Shown in pieces: positions 35,563 to 45,420 of a stretch of DNA of 64,000 nucleotides. The translations under genes and the position numbers were made by a program. The notes below the pieces were generated by a model. It ran no database searches and was not told the DNA's origin. It saw only the letters and a list, made by a program, of their open reading frames with translations. Each line of letters begins with the position of its first letter. Positions within the stretch are counted from its first letter, which is position 1. Source of the stretch: Alicyclobacillus suci (GTDB taxonomy: Bacteria > Bacillota > Bacilli > Alicyclobacillales > Alicyclobacillaceae); NCBI RefSeq assembly GCF_017329615.1, contig NZ_JAFMTW010000010.1, forward strand, positions 33,953 to 97,952. Reading direction: 5' to 3'.

Positions 35563-35596
35563 ACGCAGGACGGGCCATGTACTGCCCGTCCTGCGT
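35563..35596. terminator. Bidirectional terminator between ykuS and glucokinase
   Basis: ACGCAGGACGGGC / GCCCGTCCTGCGT, 8-base loop, at the end of two convergent genes. Confidence 0.85.
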
Positions 35597-35624
35597 CTTC
35601 ACGCAATATAAGCGCTTGCAGATT

Positions 35625-36548
35625 TTACTGAAATACCAAGCGCGCTGCGCCGAGAACGCCCGCCTGGGAACCCAGTGTTGCCGGTACAATGCTGCAAGAC
35701 CGGCTCACGCGCACCAGCGCATCCCGCGCAAATGCCGCACGTAGTGGTTCAATCAATGCATCCCCGGCGCCGACAACGCCACCCGCAATAATAATGACAT
35801 CCGGATTGAGCAAATTTGCCCCAATGGAGAGTCCGAGCGACAGCCAACGAATCATATCCGCGACAGCCACCTGTGCGATTTCGTTGCCATCTGCGGCGAG
35901 GTCAAATACTTCTTTCGCAGTTAAATCTTCTGATTGCCCGACGAGGCCAGCTTCCTTGGCGTGGCGCACTAAAGCGGTTGCGGACGACAGCGTCTCAAGA
36001 CAGCCGTGGTGCCCACAGTTGCACAACTCGCCGTCATTCTTCACCTGAATATGACCAATTTCGCCCGCCATCGTGGACACGCCGCGGTGGATGCGCCCGT
36101 CAATCACAATGCCCCCACCAACACCGGTTCCCAATGTCACACACAGTGCCGTGCGCGCATCCCGACCCGCCCCCAGCCAGACTTCACCCAATGCAGCCAC
36201 ATTGGCGTCATTATCCATCCGCACCGATTTGCCTAGAGCATTCGACAACAACTCGCCAATGGGTACGTTGTACCAGTGCAGGTTGACCGATTCTTCCACC
36301 CAACCCTTGTCTACGTCCATAAAAGCAGCCAGACCAACACCAGCGCCTATGATGCTATCCCACACGACAGCGTGTTTTTGCGCTAGCGCTTTGGCGTATT
36401 CCGCAACTTCCAACGAAAACCGTTCCGGGCCGCGAGCGGGATCCGTCGGGATCGACCCTTGCGCGATAACGGTTCCATCTTCCTTGACAAACGCTACTTT
36501 GACGTTCGTTCCGCCAACATCTATTCCTAATGCCACACGTTCGGTCAT
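35625..36548 (-). CDS. glcK: ROK family glucokinase
   Basis: 307 residues. Phosphorylates glucose with ATP. N-terminal ATP site GIDVGGTNVKVAFV, catalytic MDNDANVAALGE, ROK zinc motif CNCGHHGCLE preceded by EIGHIQV. Monocistronic. The 290-base gap to 36839 shows no gene. Confidence 0.93.
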   Translation of the reverse strand: MTERVALGIDVGGTNVKVAFVKEDGTVIAQGSIPTDPARGPERFSLEVAEYAKALAQKHAVVWDSIIGAGVGLAAFMDVDKGWVEESVNLHWYNVPIGELLSNALGKSVRMDNDANVAALGEVWLGAGRDARTALCVTLGTGVGGGIVIDGRIHRGVSTMAGEIGHIQVKNDGELCNCGHHGCLETLSSATALVRHAKEAGLVGQSEDLTAKEVFDLAADGNEIAQVAVADMIRWLSLGLSIGANLLNPDVIIIAGGVVGAGDALIEPLRAAFARDALVRVSRSCSIVPATLGSQAGVLGAARLVFQ

Positions 36549-36911
36549 CCTGAAAGTTCCTTTCCCAGTTGCGCCCGTCTTCCATCAATAGAGCGGACAC
36601 TTTTGTAGTCTTCACTGCCGCTGCTCGTACAAAATTTACGATGACACCCCGAATTTTAGTCCGTCGAGTATTGTATCATGTCTGCGCTTCAACTGAAGCC
36701 AGTTTTTCTTGAAAACCCTTCAAGCAATTGGTGCCAGTTCCAGCCCTGACGTTATCCTTCGCGTATTTTACCACAGCGCCTGAACCATCGCGTAATGCCA
36801 TTCTAATGCCGTCTCAGATGCACGATAAAGCCTTGTACTGTGGCGAATTTCATTTATTCCTTCGAGAGGCGTATGATATTTGGTAGTTCATGTTCAAGGG
36901 GTGGCAATTTC

Positions 36912-37820
36912 GTGAGACGTCTCTCGCCAAGCAAAACGATATTTCTAATCGCATTTCTCGTTATCATGTGGGGCGTCAACTGGCCGTTGTCAAAAACCGC
37001 ATTAAACTATACGCCGCCCATTCTCTTCGCGGGCATTCGCACGCTGTTGGGTGGCGGTCTACTGCTATTCGTCGCCCTACCCAAACGCAGACAATTGCAA
37101 TTCAAGCGGCACTGGAAAATTTATCTCGCGTCGAGTGGGCTCAACATCGTCTTGTTTTATGGACTGCAGACCGTTGGATTAGGTTATCTACCCGCCGGAC
37201 TTTTCTCTGTCATCGTCTTTTTGCAGCCCGTTCTACTCGGAATTCTATCTTGGATTTGGCTTGGTGAAGCGATGTACGGGTTAAAAGTGGTTGGGCTGAT
37301 TCTGGGCTTCGTGGGCGTCGCTATCGTCAGTGCAGGCAGTCTGTCTGGTCACGTCTCCGTCATTGGCATTCTACTCGCCATTGGCACCGCCATCGCTTGG
37401 GCACTCGGTACAGCCTTCGTCAAGAAACGAGGCGACGTGGTCGACTCCATCTGGCTCGTCACCGTCCAACTTATTGTCGGTGGGTTGTTCATGACGGGCG
37501 TCGGCTCGACGGTGGAGCGCTGGTCGGATATCCAGTGGAGCCTGTCCTTTGTCGGATTGCTCCTATTCATCTCGATTTTCGTGATTGCAGCGGGATGGTT
37601 GGCCTTCTTTACGCTCATCGGTGCAGGAGAAGCGACCAAAGTCGCTTCCTATACGTTCCTCATCCCGCTCATCGCAATCCTTGCAAGCGCCCTGTTTTTA
37701 CACGAACGTGTCACCATTTATCTACTAGTCGGATTGATTTTTATCCTCGTCAGTATCTACTTTGTCAACCGGCCACGCAGACGCTCACAGCCAAACGACC
37801 AACAGGTGGTATCTTCCTAA
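36912..37820 (+). CDS. EamA/DMT family transporter
   Basis: 302 residues from GTG 36912, 7 bases after AAGGGGTGG; an upstream in-frame start at 36840 has no such site. Ten membrane helices in two EamA repeats, with VIMWGVNWPLSK in the first and GTAFVKKRG at the centre. Drug/metabolite exporter; substrate unknown. Ends with a basic tail and is convergent with helD. Confidence 0.88.
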   Translation: MRRLSPSKTIFLIAFLVIMWGVNWPLSKTALNYTPPILFAGIRTLLGGGLLLFVALPKRRQLQFKRHWKIYLASSGLNIVLFYGLQTVGLGYLPAGLFSVIVFLQPVLLGILSWIWLGEAMYGLKVVGLILGFVGVAIVSAGSLSGHVSVIGILLAIGTAIAWALGTAFVKKRGDVVDSIWLVTVQLIVGGLFMTGVGSTVERWSDIQWSLSFVGLLLFISIFVIAAGWLAFFTLIGAGEATKVASYTFLIPLIAILASALFLHERVTIYLLVGLIFILVSIYFVNRPRRRSQPNDQQVVSS

Positions 37821-37827
37821 ACGGATA

Positions 37828-40179
37828 CTAATGGCGCTCAGTCAACGTATACGTCCCCGCATCTTGCGTCGTGATAAATGGACTCGGCTCACCTTTGACG
37901 GCGATGCGCAATTCGTGCATCGCCCGGGTGCAAGCAGTATAAAACAATTGGCGCTCAAGTGCTCGGTGATACACTTGGTCAGAACCGTCATAAATCACAA
38001 CCGCGTCAAATTCCACACCTTTCGCGAGATACGCGGGAATGATGAGCACCCCCGGCTGAAACGTCGCCGTCTCCTTGCGGATGAGACGAGCGGACAAAGT
38101 CCCGCCAATGCGCTCAAATACGACCTGACTTTCGGCCGCGGTTTTGCAAATGACAGCCACGGATGAATAACCGGCTGCTTGCAAGTCCTCTACCTCGTGT
38201 ACAATATGCTGATCGTAATCGACATTCGCATGCAGCACAATGACACTGGGCTTTGGTCCCGAGCGGGCAAACGGGATGATTTGCTTACCACCCTCAATCA
38301 TTCCTCGCGTAAAACACACAATCTCCTGCGTAGAACGATAACTCCGCCACAATTTGACGATTTCCGTTTTATCCGCTCCGTACAATGTCTCCAGTTCACG
38401 CGGGTTGCCAAGGCCAGACACATGCGCAAACACCGACTGATTGAGGTCGCCGAGCGCCGTCATTCGACTACGCGGAAATAGTCTGCGTAGCACTTCCATT
38501 TGCAATGGAGAGTAGTCCTGTGCCTCGTCGATAATGACGTGCTTCACGGCCGTGTTGAGCGTCATCCCCTGAATCAATTCCATGAAATACAAGTAAGGTG
38601 TCGCATCCTCATAAGCGAGTTCGCGGGCATCAAGACGGGTCACCGTCTGTTTACAGATCTCCTGCCAACAGGAGGGCAATTCCTCCTTCGAAAACACTTG
38701 AGCGAATCGCGATGCGTCTGCAAACCATTGCCGATACATGCCACGAACGTCAACAAAACGAAGTTGTTGAATCGCGCGGCGAACCTTTCCCATACGCCGG
38801 TTGACGACCATCCGCGAGAGTACTTCCTTCTCCTGATTAAAATCGTCAAAAGACGCATCCGCATGTCGTTGCATACGCCGTACCTGATTGTAAGCGCGTT
38901 GATAGTCGTCATGATTGAGTAATTCGAGGTCGTCCTCAACCCAAGACTCATGAATCTCCCGCTCGACAAACGCGTCTACCTCTTCCAACAGCCACTTGCG
39001 CAACTGCTCCATACGCAAATGCATGCGCAACGAAGGCTCAAACGCATAAAACCGTTCGCGAATCGCTTCCTTTGAGACAATTACTTTGTCGCGAAAGCGA
39101 ATCGATAAAAAACGCATCCCCTCCTGCATCAAGGCATCGACATAGCGAACCATTCCATCGGAAAAAGGGCGTGTAGATTTGAAGCGAATACCCTCCAAGC
39201 GGACCTCGTACGCACGGGTGGAGTTGGCTGTCAATAAGTATTCGAGGTGATCGAACGGATCCTCCAATGTAAACGACCGCCCCAGACGATGTTGTAAATA
39301 ATCGTAAAACGTCGTCTGCTGCATATTCTCCTCACCCAATTCCGGCAAAACCGTTGAGACGTAACTATTAAACATCGGATTCGGGGAAAACAAAATCATT
39401 TGATTGGCAAGGAGCGTCCCTCGGTGCTTATATAGAAGGTACGCGACGCGCTGCAGTGCAGCGGACGTCTTACCGCTGCCGGCTGCCCCTTGAACTATCA
39501 ACATACTTGCCACGTCATTGCGGATAATTTGGTTTTGTTCCCGCTGAATTGTGGCAACAATGCTCTTCATTTGGGCGTCTGCATGACGCCCCAAAGCCTG
39601 CATCAACAACTCGTCCCCGATGGTAATTGCCGCGTCAAACATTACTTCAATCTTCCCGTTGCGAATGACATACTGCTTTTTTGCCGTCATCTCGCCTGCA
39701 ATTTCCCCCGCTGGGGCCTCAAAGGAGACAGGACCCGGCGCGTGATCATAATAGAGGCTCGAAATCGGCGCCCGCCAGTCGTAAACCAGAATTTCATCGG
39801 TCTCCTCGTCGCGAAACGCACCTATACCGATATAGATTTTCTCAACATCGCGCGCACCTTGCTCAATGAAGTCAATGCGTCCGAAAAACGGCGAATTCAC
39901 CAACCGCGTAAGCAGTTTCAACGCATCTGCAGAATGACTGTACCGACGTTCGCGCTCGGATAAAATTTCAGCCTGCTGGCGAATTGCGAAGTGCGTCTCC
40001 GTAATGTCGTCCATATTGCCCAAATTGACTGTCACATCATCCCAAAAATTACGTCGAATCTCCACAACTTCGCTCTTCACGCCACCCATTTCGCGCGCAA
40101 TGGCATCTATCTTTTGCTTGATGCGCGCCGTAACGTGATGAACATACTGCTGCTCCGCTTGCCACACTTCATTTGCCAT
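37828..40179 (-). CDS. helD: HelD-like UvrD/Rep superfamily helicase (RNA polymerase recycling)
   Basis: 783 residues, close to B. subtilis HelD (774). Removes stalled or post-termination RNA polymerase from nucleic acid using ATP. Coiled N-terminal arm (EQQYVHHVTARIKQKIDAI), Walker A GAAGSGKTSAALQ, Walker B VIIDEAQDYSP and C-terminal helicase motifs (AYLAKGVEFDAVV, YTACTRAMHEL). No regulator nearby. Confidence 0.92.
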   Translation of the reverse strand: MANEVWQAEQQYVHHVTARIKQKIDAIAREMGGVKSEVVEIRRNFWDDVTVNLGNMDDITETHFAIRQQAEILSERERRYSHSADALKLLTRLVNSPFFGRIDFIEQGARDVEKIYIGIGAFRDEETDEILVYDWRAPISSLYYDHAPGPVSFEAPAGEIAGEMTAKKQYVIRNGKIEVMFDAAITIGDELLMQALGRHADAQMKSIVATIQREQNQIIRNDVASMLIVQGAAGSGKTSAALQRVAYLLYKHRGTLLANQMILFSPNPMFNSYVSTVLPELGEENMQQTTFYDYLQHRLGRSFTLEDPFDHLEYLLTANSTRAYEVRLEGIRFKSTRPFSDGMVRYVDALMQEGMRFLSIRFRDKVIVSKEAIRERFYAFEPSLRMHLRMEQLRKWLLEEVDAFVEREIHESWVEDDLELLNHDDYQRAYNQVRRMQRHADASFDDFNQEKEVLSRMVVNRRMGKVRRAIQQLRFVDVRGMYRQWFADASRFAQVFSKEELPSCWQEICKQTVTRLDARELAYEDATPYLYFMELIQGMTLNTAVKHVIIDEAQDYSPLQMEVLRRLFPRSRMTALGDLNQSVFAHVSGLGNPRELETLYGADKTEIVKLWRSYRSTQEIVCFTRGMIEGGKQIIPFARSGPKPSVIVLHANVDYDQHIVHEVEDLQAAGYSSVAVICKTAAESQVVFERIGGTLSARLIRKETATFQPGVLIIPAYLAKGVEFDAVVIYDGSDQVYHRALERQLFYTACTRAMHELRIAVKGEPSPFITTQDAGTYTLTERH

Positions 40180-40370
40180 GAGTTAAGACCTCACAATCTT
40201 TGGTACGTCCCCATGATAATCCCATCGCAACGACGACATCTATGCGTCCGCTGTTCAATTCTCGTTCTCTCACAATGTTTTTCCCGTTTGTGCATAGTGT
40301 AAGGTGATTATACTCGTCATTCGAGGAATGAATGAAGCGCAAAATGTCCACACATATAGAACGGAGGTAG

Positions 40371-40402
40371 AACAGAGGCACGACAATTGCCGTGCCTCTG
40401 TT
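40371..40402 (-). terminator. Terminator after the small gene at 40411
   Basis: 12-bp perfect inverted repeat AACAGAGGCACG / CGTGCCTCTGTT with an 8-base loop, directly after the stop of the small ORF. Confidence 0.75.
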
Positions 40403-40410
40403 CATCACGA

Positions 40411-40602
40411 TCACGACTTCAGCCCATTTCTCCGCCGAGGGATCTTTGGCGAAGGAGGCTGCAATTGGCTCGCCGGTCGATGTGGCAGTTCCGGGGATAC
40501 ACCGCCATCCGTCTGCAGGCTGGATACTTGGTTCATCACCGAGTCCAAATCATGCGCTTCACCATGCATCTGGTTGCCGTCAGATGTCGGATTGTTTCCC
40601 AT
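40411..40602 (-). CDS. Small hydrophilic hypothetical protein
   Basis: 63 residues from ATG 40602, 7 bases after GGGAGG. Polar, Pro/Gln/Asn-rich, with a basic end (KIPRRRNGLKS). No recognisable domain; composition fits small spore-associated proteins but this is not evidence of function. Its good ribosome-binding site and its own terminator support it as a gene. Confidence 0.55.
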   Translation of the reverse strand: MGNNPTSDGNQMHGEAHDLDSVMNQVSSLQTDGGVSPELPHRPASQLQPPSPKIPRRRNGLKS

Positions 40603-40668
40603 GACATCGCCTCCCGCCAATGTTTTGACCGCGAGCTTAGCGTGACCGCAGACGGATTTTGATATGCA

Positions 40669-42705
40669 TTACGCCTGAACCATCGCGCCTTCGTGCGACG
40701 TCGGATGTTGCGCGTCTTCCTTCGTCAGCCGACGACCGCGAACCAGGTAGTACACGAGCGTCAACCCCAGGAAGATCCCCCAGTATAAGAACAGGTGCCA
40801 GAGGTCATTGTGCATAAAGGAAACTTTGCCGCCCCCGACGATATAGCGGAACCCATCAACCGTATAAGTCATGGGCAGATACGGATGAATATCCCGGAAA
40901 AATGTCGGCGACAAAATCACAGGGTACGTCCCAGAACTACTGGTCAGTTGCAAAACCAGCAGGATAATCGCAATAAAGCGCCCCGGATTATCCATGACCG
41001 TAACAAAAAACTGAATGAGCGACACAAACGTCATACTCGTCAGTAATGAGAAGAGAACAAAATCTGTTACATTATGGACATGCAAGCCAAGTCCAAACAA
41101 CAAGATAGCGTCGGCAATCAAGGCTTGCACCACAGCGATTGACCCGACCAACAACGTCTTCGACAGGAACCAGGCAAAGCCCGAAGACGGCTTTTTTGCT
41201 GGATTGCGGAACGCGACAATTACCGACATCAACAAGGGTCCAACAAATAAGCCGAGCGACAAAAAGTACGGGGCGAAGCCTGTGCCGTAATTATCTACAT
41301 CACCAGCCTGCAACTGCGAGACGCCCACTGGGTTGGAAGTTGCCGAAATCACCTGCTGCGCGTGCAATACAGGCATTTTATCCACAGCGCGGTTCAGTTG
41401 GCTAGCGAGTTGTGTCGCACCACCGGCCACTTCTGTCGTGCCATTGGTGTAATTGCGCAGCGCGCGCTCAAGTATTCCCGTACCACTCTGAAGCTGATTT
41501 GCCCCAGCCTGTAACTGTGCCAGACCGGATGCGACCGTTTGACTGCCGTCAACCAAGGCAGGCTCCTGCTTAACAAGTTGCTTGGCACCCTGGCTTGCCT
41601 GCTGCAATTTTGGTGTGACACGATTCAACCCCTGCTGCAAGGCGGTGGTGCCCGTCGCCAATTGATTAGCCCCTTGTGCGAGCGATGCGCTCGCTGAAGA
41701 CACCTGTGACGAACCGGTCGCAACCTGCTGACTCGCCTGAAGAAGTGCTTGGAACGACGGATCCGACGCGACATCTGGGTGTGCAGATGCATACTGTGAC
41801 AAACCCTGCGCTAACTGACTTGCCCCCGTCGCGGTCTGTTTGGCGCCGCTCACCTCCGTGGCAAGCCCGCTTTTCAACTGTTGCGCCCCTTGGCTGACCT
41901 TTGTCGCCGCACCATTTAACTGTCCTGCGGCACTAGCCAATTGACCCAATCCCTGACTCAGCTGTTGATTGCCTTGATAAACGGACTTCGTCCCACTGGC
42001 GACTTCCTGCGCACCCGTCGAGGCCTTCGCAATGCCGTTCACCAGGGTACCCTGACTACTCGCCAAACGCGCCGCCCCACTCACCAATTGTGGACCCGAC
42101 TGTTTGAGTGTCACCGCTCCGTTGGCCAACTTCTCGGCGCCATTCGATGCCTTGTGAAACCCAGTCTCCAACTGCTCGACACCCGTCACCAAATTTGCCG
42201 TATACGTCTTGGCTATTTGCTGCGCCGTTTGCGACTGCAGTTTTACCATGGCGTTACGCCCAATAATGCCAGAAATATAGTTTTCTCGGTCATTCGTCAC
42301 GCTCTTCAGTTTCGGCTGCGGCGCCCCTACTGTAGTAGCGGCGTTCGCAACTTCCGAAGAAAAGTTCTTCGGAATCGTGATGACCATATAGTACTGATTA
42401 TCCTCCAGGCCGCGGTTGGCCTTATCGGCGGACACGAAATTCCAATCAAAATCGTGATTGCTCCGCAGCTGATTCACGAGCTTTTGACCAGCGTCAATCT
42501 TCTCGCCGTCATATATTGCGCCCTTATCGTTATTGACAACCGCGACAGGCAGCCGATTAAGATGTCCATAGGGATCCCAAAACGCCCACAAATAGACCCC
42601 CGCATAGATAATTGGGATAAAAAAGATCCCTAGGATAGATATCAACTGCTTTTTCTTTCCATAGTTAAACCGAAATTCATCTCGAATCGTTTGAAACAAC
42701 TTCAT
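40669..42705 (-). CDS. YhgE/Pip family membrane protein
   Basis: 678 residues from ATG 42705 after GGGAGGTGG. One N-terminal membrane helix (ISILGIFFIPIIYAGVY), a large outer domain made of Gly/Ala/Gln heptad-like repeats (LASGAxxL type, about residues 190-450), and five C-terminal helices related to ABC-2 permeases. Family includes phage-infection protein Pip and YhgE; related ESX/YukAB-associated or export functions are proposed but not settled. Cotranscribed with the TetR gene just upstream, which probably controls it. Confidence 0.88.
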   Translation of the reverse strand: MKLFQTIRDEFRFNYGKKKQLISILGIFFIPIIYAGVYLWAFWDPYGHLNRLPVAVVNNDKGAIYDGEKIDAGQKLVNQLRSNHDFDWNFVSADKANRGLEDNQYYMVITIPKNFSSEVANAATTVGAPQPKLKSVTNDRENYISGIIGRNAMVKLQSQTAQQIAKTYTANLVTGVEQLETGFHKASNGAEKLANGAVTLKQSGPQLVSGAARLASSQGTLVNGIAKASTGAQEVASGTKSVYQGNQQLSQGLGQLASAAGQLNGAATKVSQGAQQLKSGLATEVSGAKQTATGASQLAQGLSQYASAHPDVASDPSFQALLQASQQVATGSSQVSSASASLAQGANQLATGTTALQQGLNRVTPKLQQASQGAKQLVKQEPALVDGSQTVASGLAQLQAGANQLQSGTGILERALRNYTNGTTEVAGGATQLASQLNRAVDKMPVLHAQQVISATSNPVGVSQLQAGDVDNYGTGFAPYFLSLGLFVGPLLMSVIVAFRNPAKKPSSGFAWFLSKTLLVGSIAVVQALIADAILLFGLGLHVHNVTDFVLFSLLTSMTFVSLIQFFVTVMDNPGRFIAIILLVLQLTSSSGTYPVILSPTFFRDIHPYLPMTYTVDGFRYIVGGGKVSFMHNDLWHLFLYWGIFLGLTLVYYLVRGRRLTKEDAQHPTSHEGAMVQA

Positions 42706-42753
42706 GTCTCGCCACCTCCCTCTATCTCTCTGTGTACCTTGCATTGTGGTTGG

Positions 42754-43329
42754 TTAGGCTTGGGTGCGATTGAGCCCTTCCGTGAAGACGACGTGGAACA
42801 CTTGCATCAACGCGTCGTCTGACAGTGGTTCATGTCGACTTTCCCAGTCCACCAGGATGGCGGTGTACGTACGCAGCATGATAAACGCAACAAGTTCCGT
42901 GTTGCACGGCTTCACGTCTCCATTTGCCACACCAGCTTCCAAATGCTTCCGCAAATAATTCAACACGGCTTCCTCGACGCGGGCCATGCCCTCGATGACC
43001 GCCACAGTCCCCAGCTGTTTGCCTTCCTGGGCGAGTTTCACGAGCAGTTCGTGCTGCGCACGAAATCGCAGAACACTGCGCAACGCGCGTTCGAGATTGT
43101 TAAAGAATGTGTCACCAGCGACAATGGAGCCATCCGCAACTGCTCTCATCTCCACCACAAGCCGGTTGAGAATATGCTCCAACAAAGCTTCCTTACTCGG
43201 GAAAAACGTGTAAATTGTCCCCTTGCCGACATTGGCGATGCGAGCGACGTTCTCCATCGTGGTTCCCTTGTAGCCAAATTGCCGAAATGACTGTTCTGCC
43301 GCCTCGACCACTCTCATCTGAAGGTCCAA
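42754..43329 (-). CDS. TetR family transcriptional regulator
   Basis: 191 residues from TTG 43329 after GGGGGTGA. N-terminal helix-turn-helix GTTMENVARIANVGKGTIYT with the usual YTFFPSKEALLEHIL. C-terminal ligand domain not informative. A TGACC-n13-GGTCA inverted repeat upstream may be its operator. First gene of a pair with yhgE. Confidence 0.9.
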   Translation of the reverse strand: MDLQMRVVEAAEQSFRQFGYKGTTMENVARIANVGKGTIYTFFPSKEALLEHILNRLVVEMRAVADGSIVAGDTFFNNLERALRSVLRFRAQHELLVKLAQEGKQLGTVAVIEGMARVEEAVLNYLRKHLEAGVANGDVKPCNTELVAFIMLRTYTAILVDWESRHEPLSDDALMQVFHVVFTEGLNRTQA

Positions 43330-43361
43330 CGTCTCACCCCCTAACCAATCCAATCAATCTG

Positions 43362-43384
43362 TGACCAAAATACAAAAACGGTCA
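43362..43384. promoter_or_regulatory. Inverted repeat upstream of tetR, candidate operator
   Basis: TGACC-n13-GGTCA spans the probable -10 region (minus TATTTT with TTGACT further upstream). Half-sites are short and the call is by position. Confidence 0.35.
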
Positions 43385-43462
43385 GACAGTCAAAAAAGAG
43401 TATATCGCTGGATAGATGTCCGTGTAAAGATAGGGATTCGTCGAATCCGGCTGCCATAGGCA

Positions 43463-43515
43463 TGGCCGGCGTTCAGCCCGCTCCGCAAAGGCGAAATACG
43501 GTGAACAACCGGCCA
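43463..43515 (-). terminator. Large hairpin after gamma-glutamyltransferase
   Basis: TGGCCGG ... CCGGCCA with inner GTTC ... GAAC pairs, in the gap between the ggt stop and the tetR promoter. Loop is large and no T-run follows. Confidence 0.45.
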
Positions 43516-43540
43516 AGACACACTTTACTGACCAAACGGC

Positions 43541-45157
43541 TTACCAAGCGGCAATCGATCCGTCCGTACGAGGCTCCGTCCCCCCAACAAGGGTCCCCGC
43601 TTCTGTCCGCCAAATGATTTGACCACGTCCAAAACCACCGACGTCTTCTGCGACATCGACCTCGTGCCCTCGTCTGCGCAAATCCTCTATCACATCGGCG
43701 CCATAGGTCTCCTCGATGCTAACCTGATTGTCCTGCATCCATTGCCAACGTGGCGCATCCAAGGCCGCCTGGGGATTCATCGAGAAGTCGAGCGTGTTCA
43801 TCATCACCTGCACATGGCCTTGCGGTTGCATGAAGCCGCCCATGACGCCAAACGGTCCAACCGCAGCGCCATCCTTTGTGAGAAATCCTGGAATAATCGT
43901 GTGATACGGTCGTTTACCGGGTGCCAATACGTTTTTATGGGCCGGATCCATCGAGAAATTATGCCCTCGATTTTGCAACGCGATACCTGTATTCGGCACG
44001 ACCACACCGGAGCCAAACCCCATATAATTGCTCTGAATATAGGAGACCATGTTGCCCTCGCCGTCTGCAGTCGCCAAGTATACCGTACCGCCAAGTACCG
44101 GCGCACCAGGATCCGGCAACAACGCGGTTTCGCCAATACGGGCGCGCTGCTTTGCTGCGTGCTCGTCAGACAGCAACATGTCGAGCGGAATCTCCGCATG
44201 CCGCGGATCTGCAATATGCCGCTTCCCATCCGCAAAAGCGAGTTTCATCGCTTCCAACTGCAAATGCGTACGCTCGCGGACATCCATCGTCGAAAAATCG
44301 TAACCTTTGAGAATATTGAGCGCCATTAACGCGACAATCCCCTGACCATTTGGGGGCAGTTCCCATACATCATAGCCGCGGTATTGAATGCTGACTGGAT
44401 TGACCCAGTCAGACCGATGGGCGGCGAGATCTGCCTTGGTCAACAACCCACCGGTCTCACGGGCAAACCGCTCTATCTCCTCCGCGAGCTCACCTTGATA
44501 AAATGCTTTCGCACCAGACTGTCCAATCAATTCCAGCGTACGCGCGTGCTCTGCGCTGCGGAACGTCTCACCAGGTTTTGGCGCCCGTCCATCAAACGTA
44601 AATATCTTAAACCAATGTTCAAACGCTGGCCCCTCGAGCGTAGAGGCAAATCGCTTGGCGGCAAGCGCCCAATACTTCGCGGCAGTCGGAGACACCGGGT
44701 GACCGTCCCGGGCGAGGGTGATGGCAGGATCAAGTACTTGGCGTAAAGTCAGGTTGCCAAAGCGCTCTATTAAATCGGCCCACGCCGCTGGCGTACCAGG
44801 CACCGTGACTGGCATCCAGCCAAATTTCGGCATCTCATGATACCCACGTCTCGCGAGTTCCTCGAGACTGATGGCAGCCGGCGCGACACCGCTGCCATTC
44901 AACCCGTGTAACTGGCCCTTGTGCCAAACAATCGCGAACGAATCGCTACCAATCCCATTCGATGTAGGTTCCACTACAGTCAATGCCGCTGCGGTTGCAA
45001 CGGCAGCATCTATCGCATTACCGCCTTGCTGAAGCACCTGTAGCCCAGCTGCTGCGGCCAATGGTTGCGAAGTCGCCACCATCCCACGCCTCGCGTAGAC
45101 CGCCGTCCTCCGCGACGAGTATGGATAATCAAGCGCATCAAAATTCATAACGTCCAT
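43541..45157 (-). CDS. ggt: Gamma-glutamyltransferase family protein
   Basis: 538 residues from ATG 45157 (AGGTG 5 bases upstream; ATG 45148 is an alternative). Ntn-hydrolase that autocleaves before a Thr: GGTVYLATADGEGNMVS holds the nucleophile, with MGFGSGVVVPNTGIALQNRG after it. No signal peptide is seen at the N-terminus (MDVMNFDALDYPYS), so it is probably cytoplasmic, unlike most Bacillus Ggt. Substrate may be glutathione-like or poly-glutamate fragments; unsettled. Confidence 0.88.
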   Translation of the reverse strand: MDVMNFDALDYPYSSRRTAVYARRGMVATSQPLAAAAGLQVLQQGGNAIDAAVATAAALTVVEPTSNGIGSDSFAIVWHKGQLHGLNGSGVAPAAISLEELARRGYHEMPKFGWMPVTVPGTPAAWADLIERFGNLTLRQVLDPAITLARDGHPVSPTAAKYWALAAKRFASTLEGPAFEHWFKIFTFDGRAPKPGETFRSAEHARTLELIGQSGAKAFYQGELAEEIERFARETGGLLTKADLAAHRSDWVNPVSIQYRGYDVWELPPNGQGIVALMALNILKGYDFSTMDVRERTHLQLEAMKLAFADGKRHIADPRHAEIPLDMLLSDEHAAKQRARIGETALLPDPGAPVLGGTVYLATADGEGNMVSYIQSNYMGFGSGVVVPNTGIALQNRGHNFSMDPAHKNVLAPGKRPYHTIIPGFLTKDGAAVGPFGVMGGFMQPQGHVQVMMNTLDFSMNPQAALDAPRWQWMQDNQVSIEETYGADVIEDLRRRGHEVDVAEDVGGFGRGQIIWRTEAGTLVGGTEPRTDGSIAAW

Positions 45158-45349
45158 CCTCTCACCTACATTCATTGTCAAACGCATCTCAGATAAATCT
45201 GAAACATCAATAGAGACAGTATACTTTGTTTTCGTTTAAAAAGTTTGGTAGATAGGCAAAATCTGATTAGAATATTTATCCTAAGAGACAGGGACGGAGA
45301 AGATATCCAAGGCACCGGCCCCCATGAAGATGTATCTACAATTAATGAA

Positions 45350-45386
45350 GGAGCAGTACGAAAGGCGTCACCTTTCGTACTGCTCC
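45350..45386 (-). terminator. Hairpin after the M29 aminopeptidase
   Basis: 16-bp perfect inverted repeat GGAGCAGTACGAAAGG / CCTTTCGTACTGCTCC with loop cgtca, 34 bases after the stop. 45188-45349 holds no gene. Confidence 0.8.
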
Positions 45387-45420
45387 GACACACTTCAAAT
45401 ACACCCTCACAAGTACCCAA

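Noticed and set aside
45188..45349. Riboswitch or small gene between ggt and the M29 peptidase
   Set aside because: No known RNA motif and no supported frame; only the terminator hairpin at 45350-45386 is convincing.
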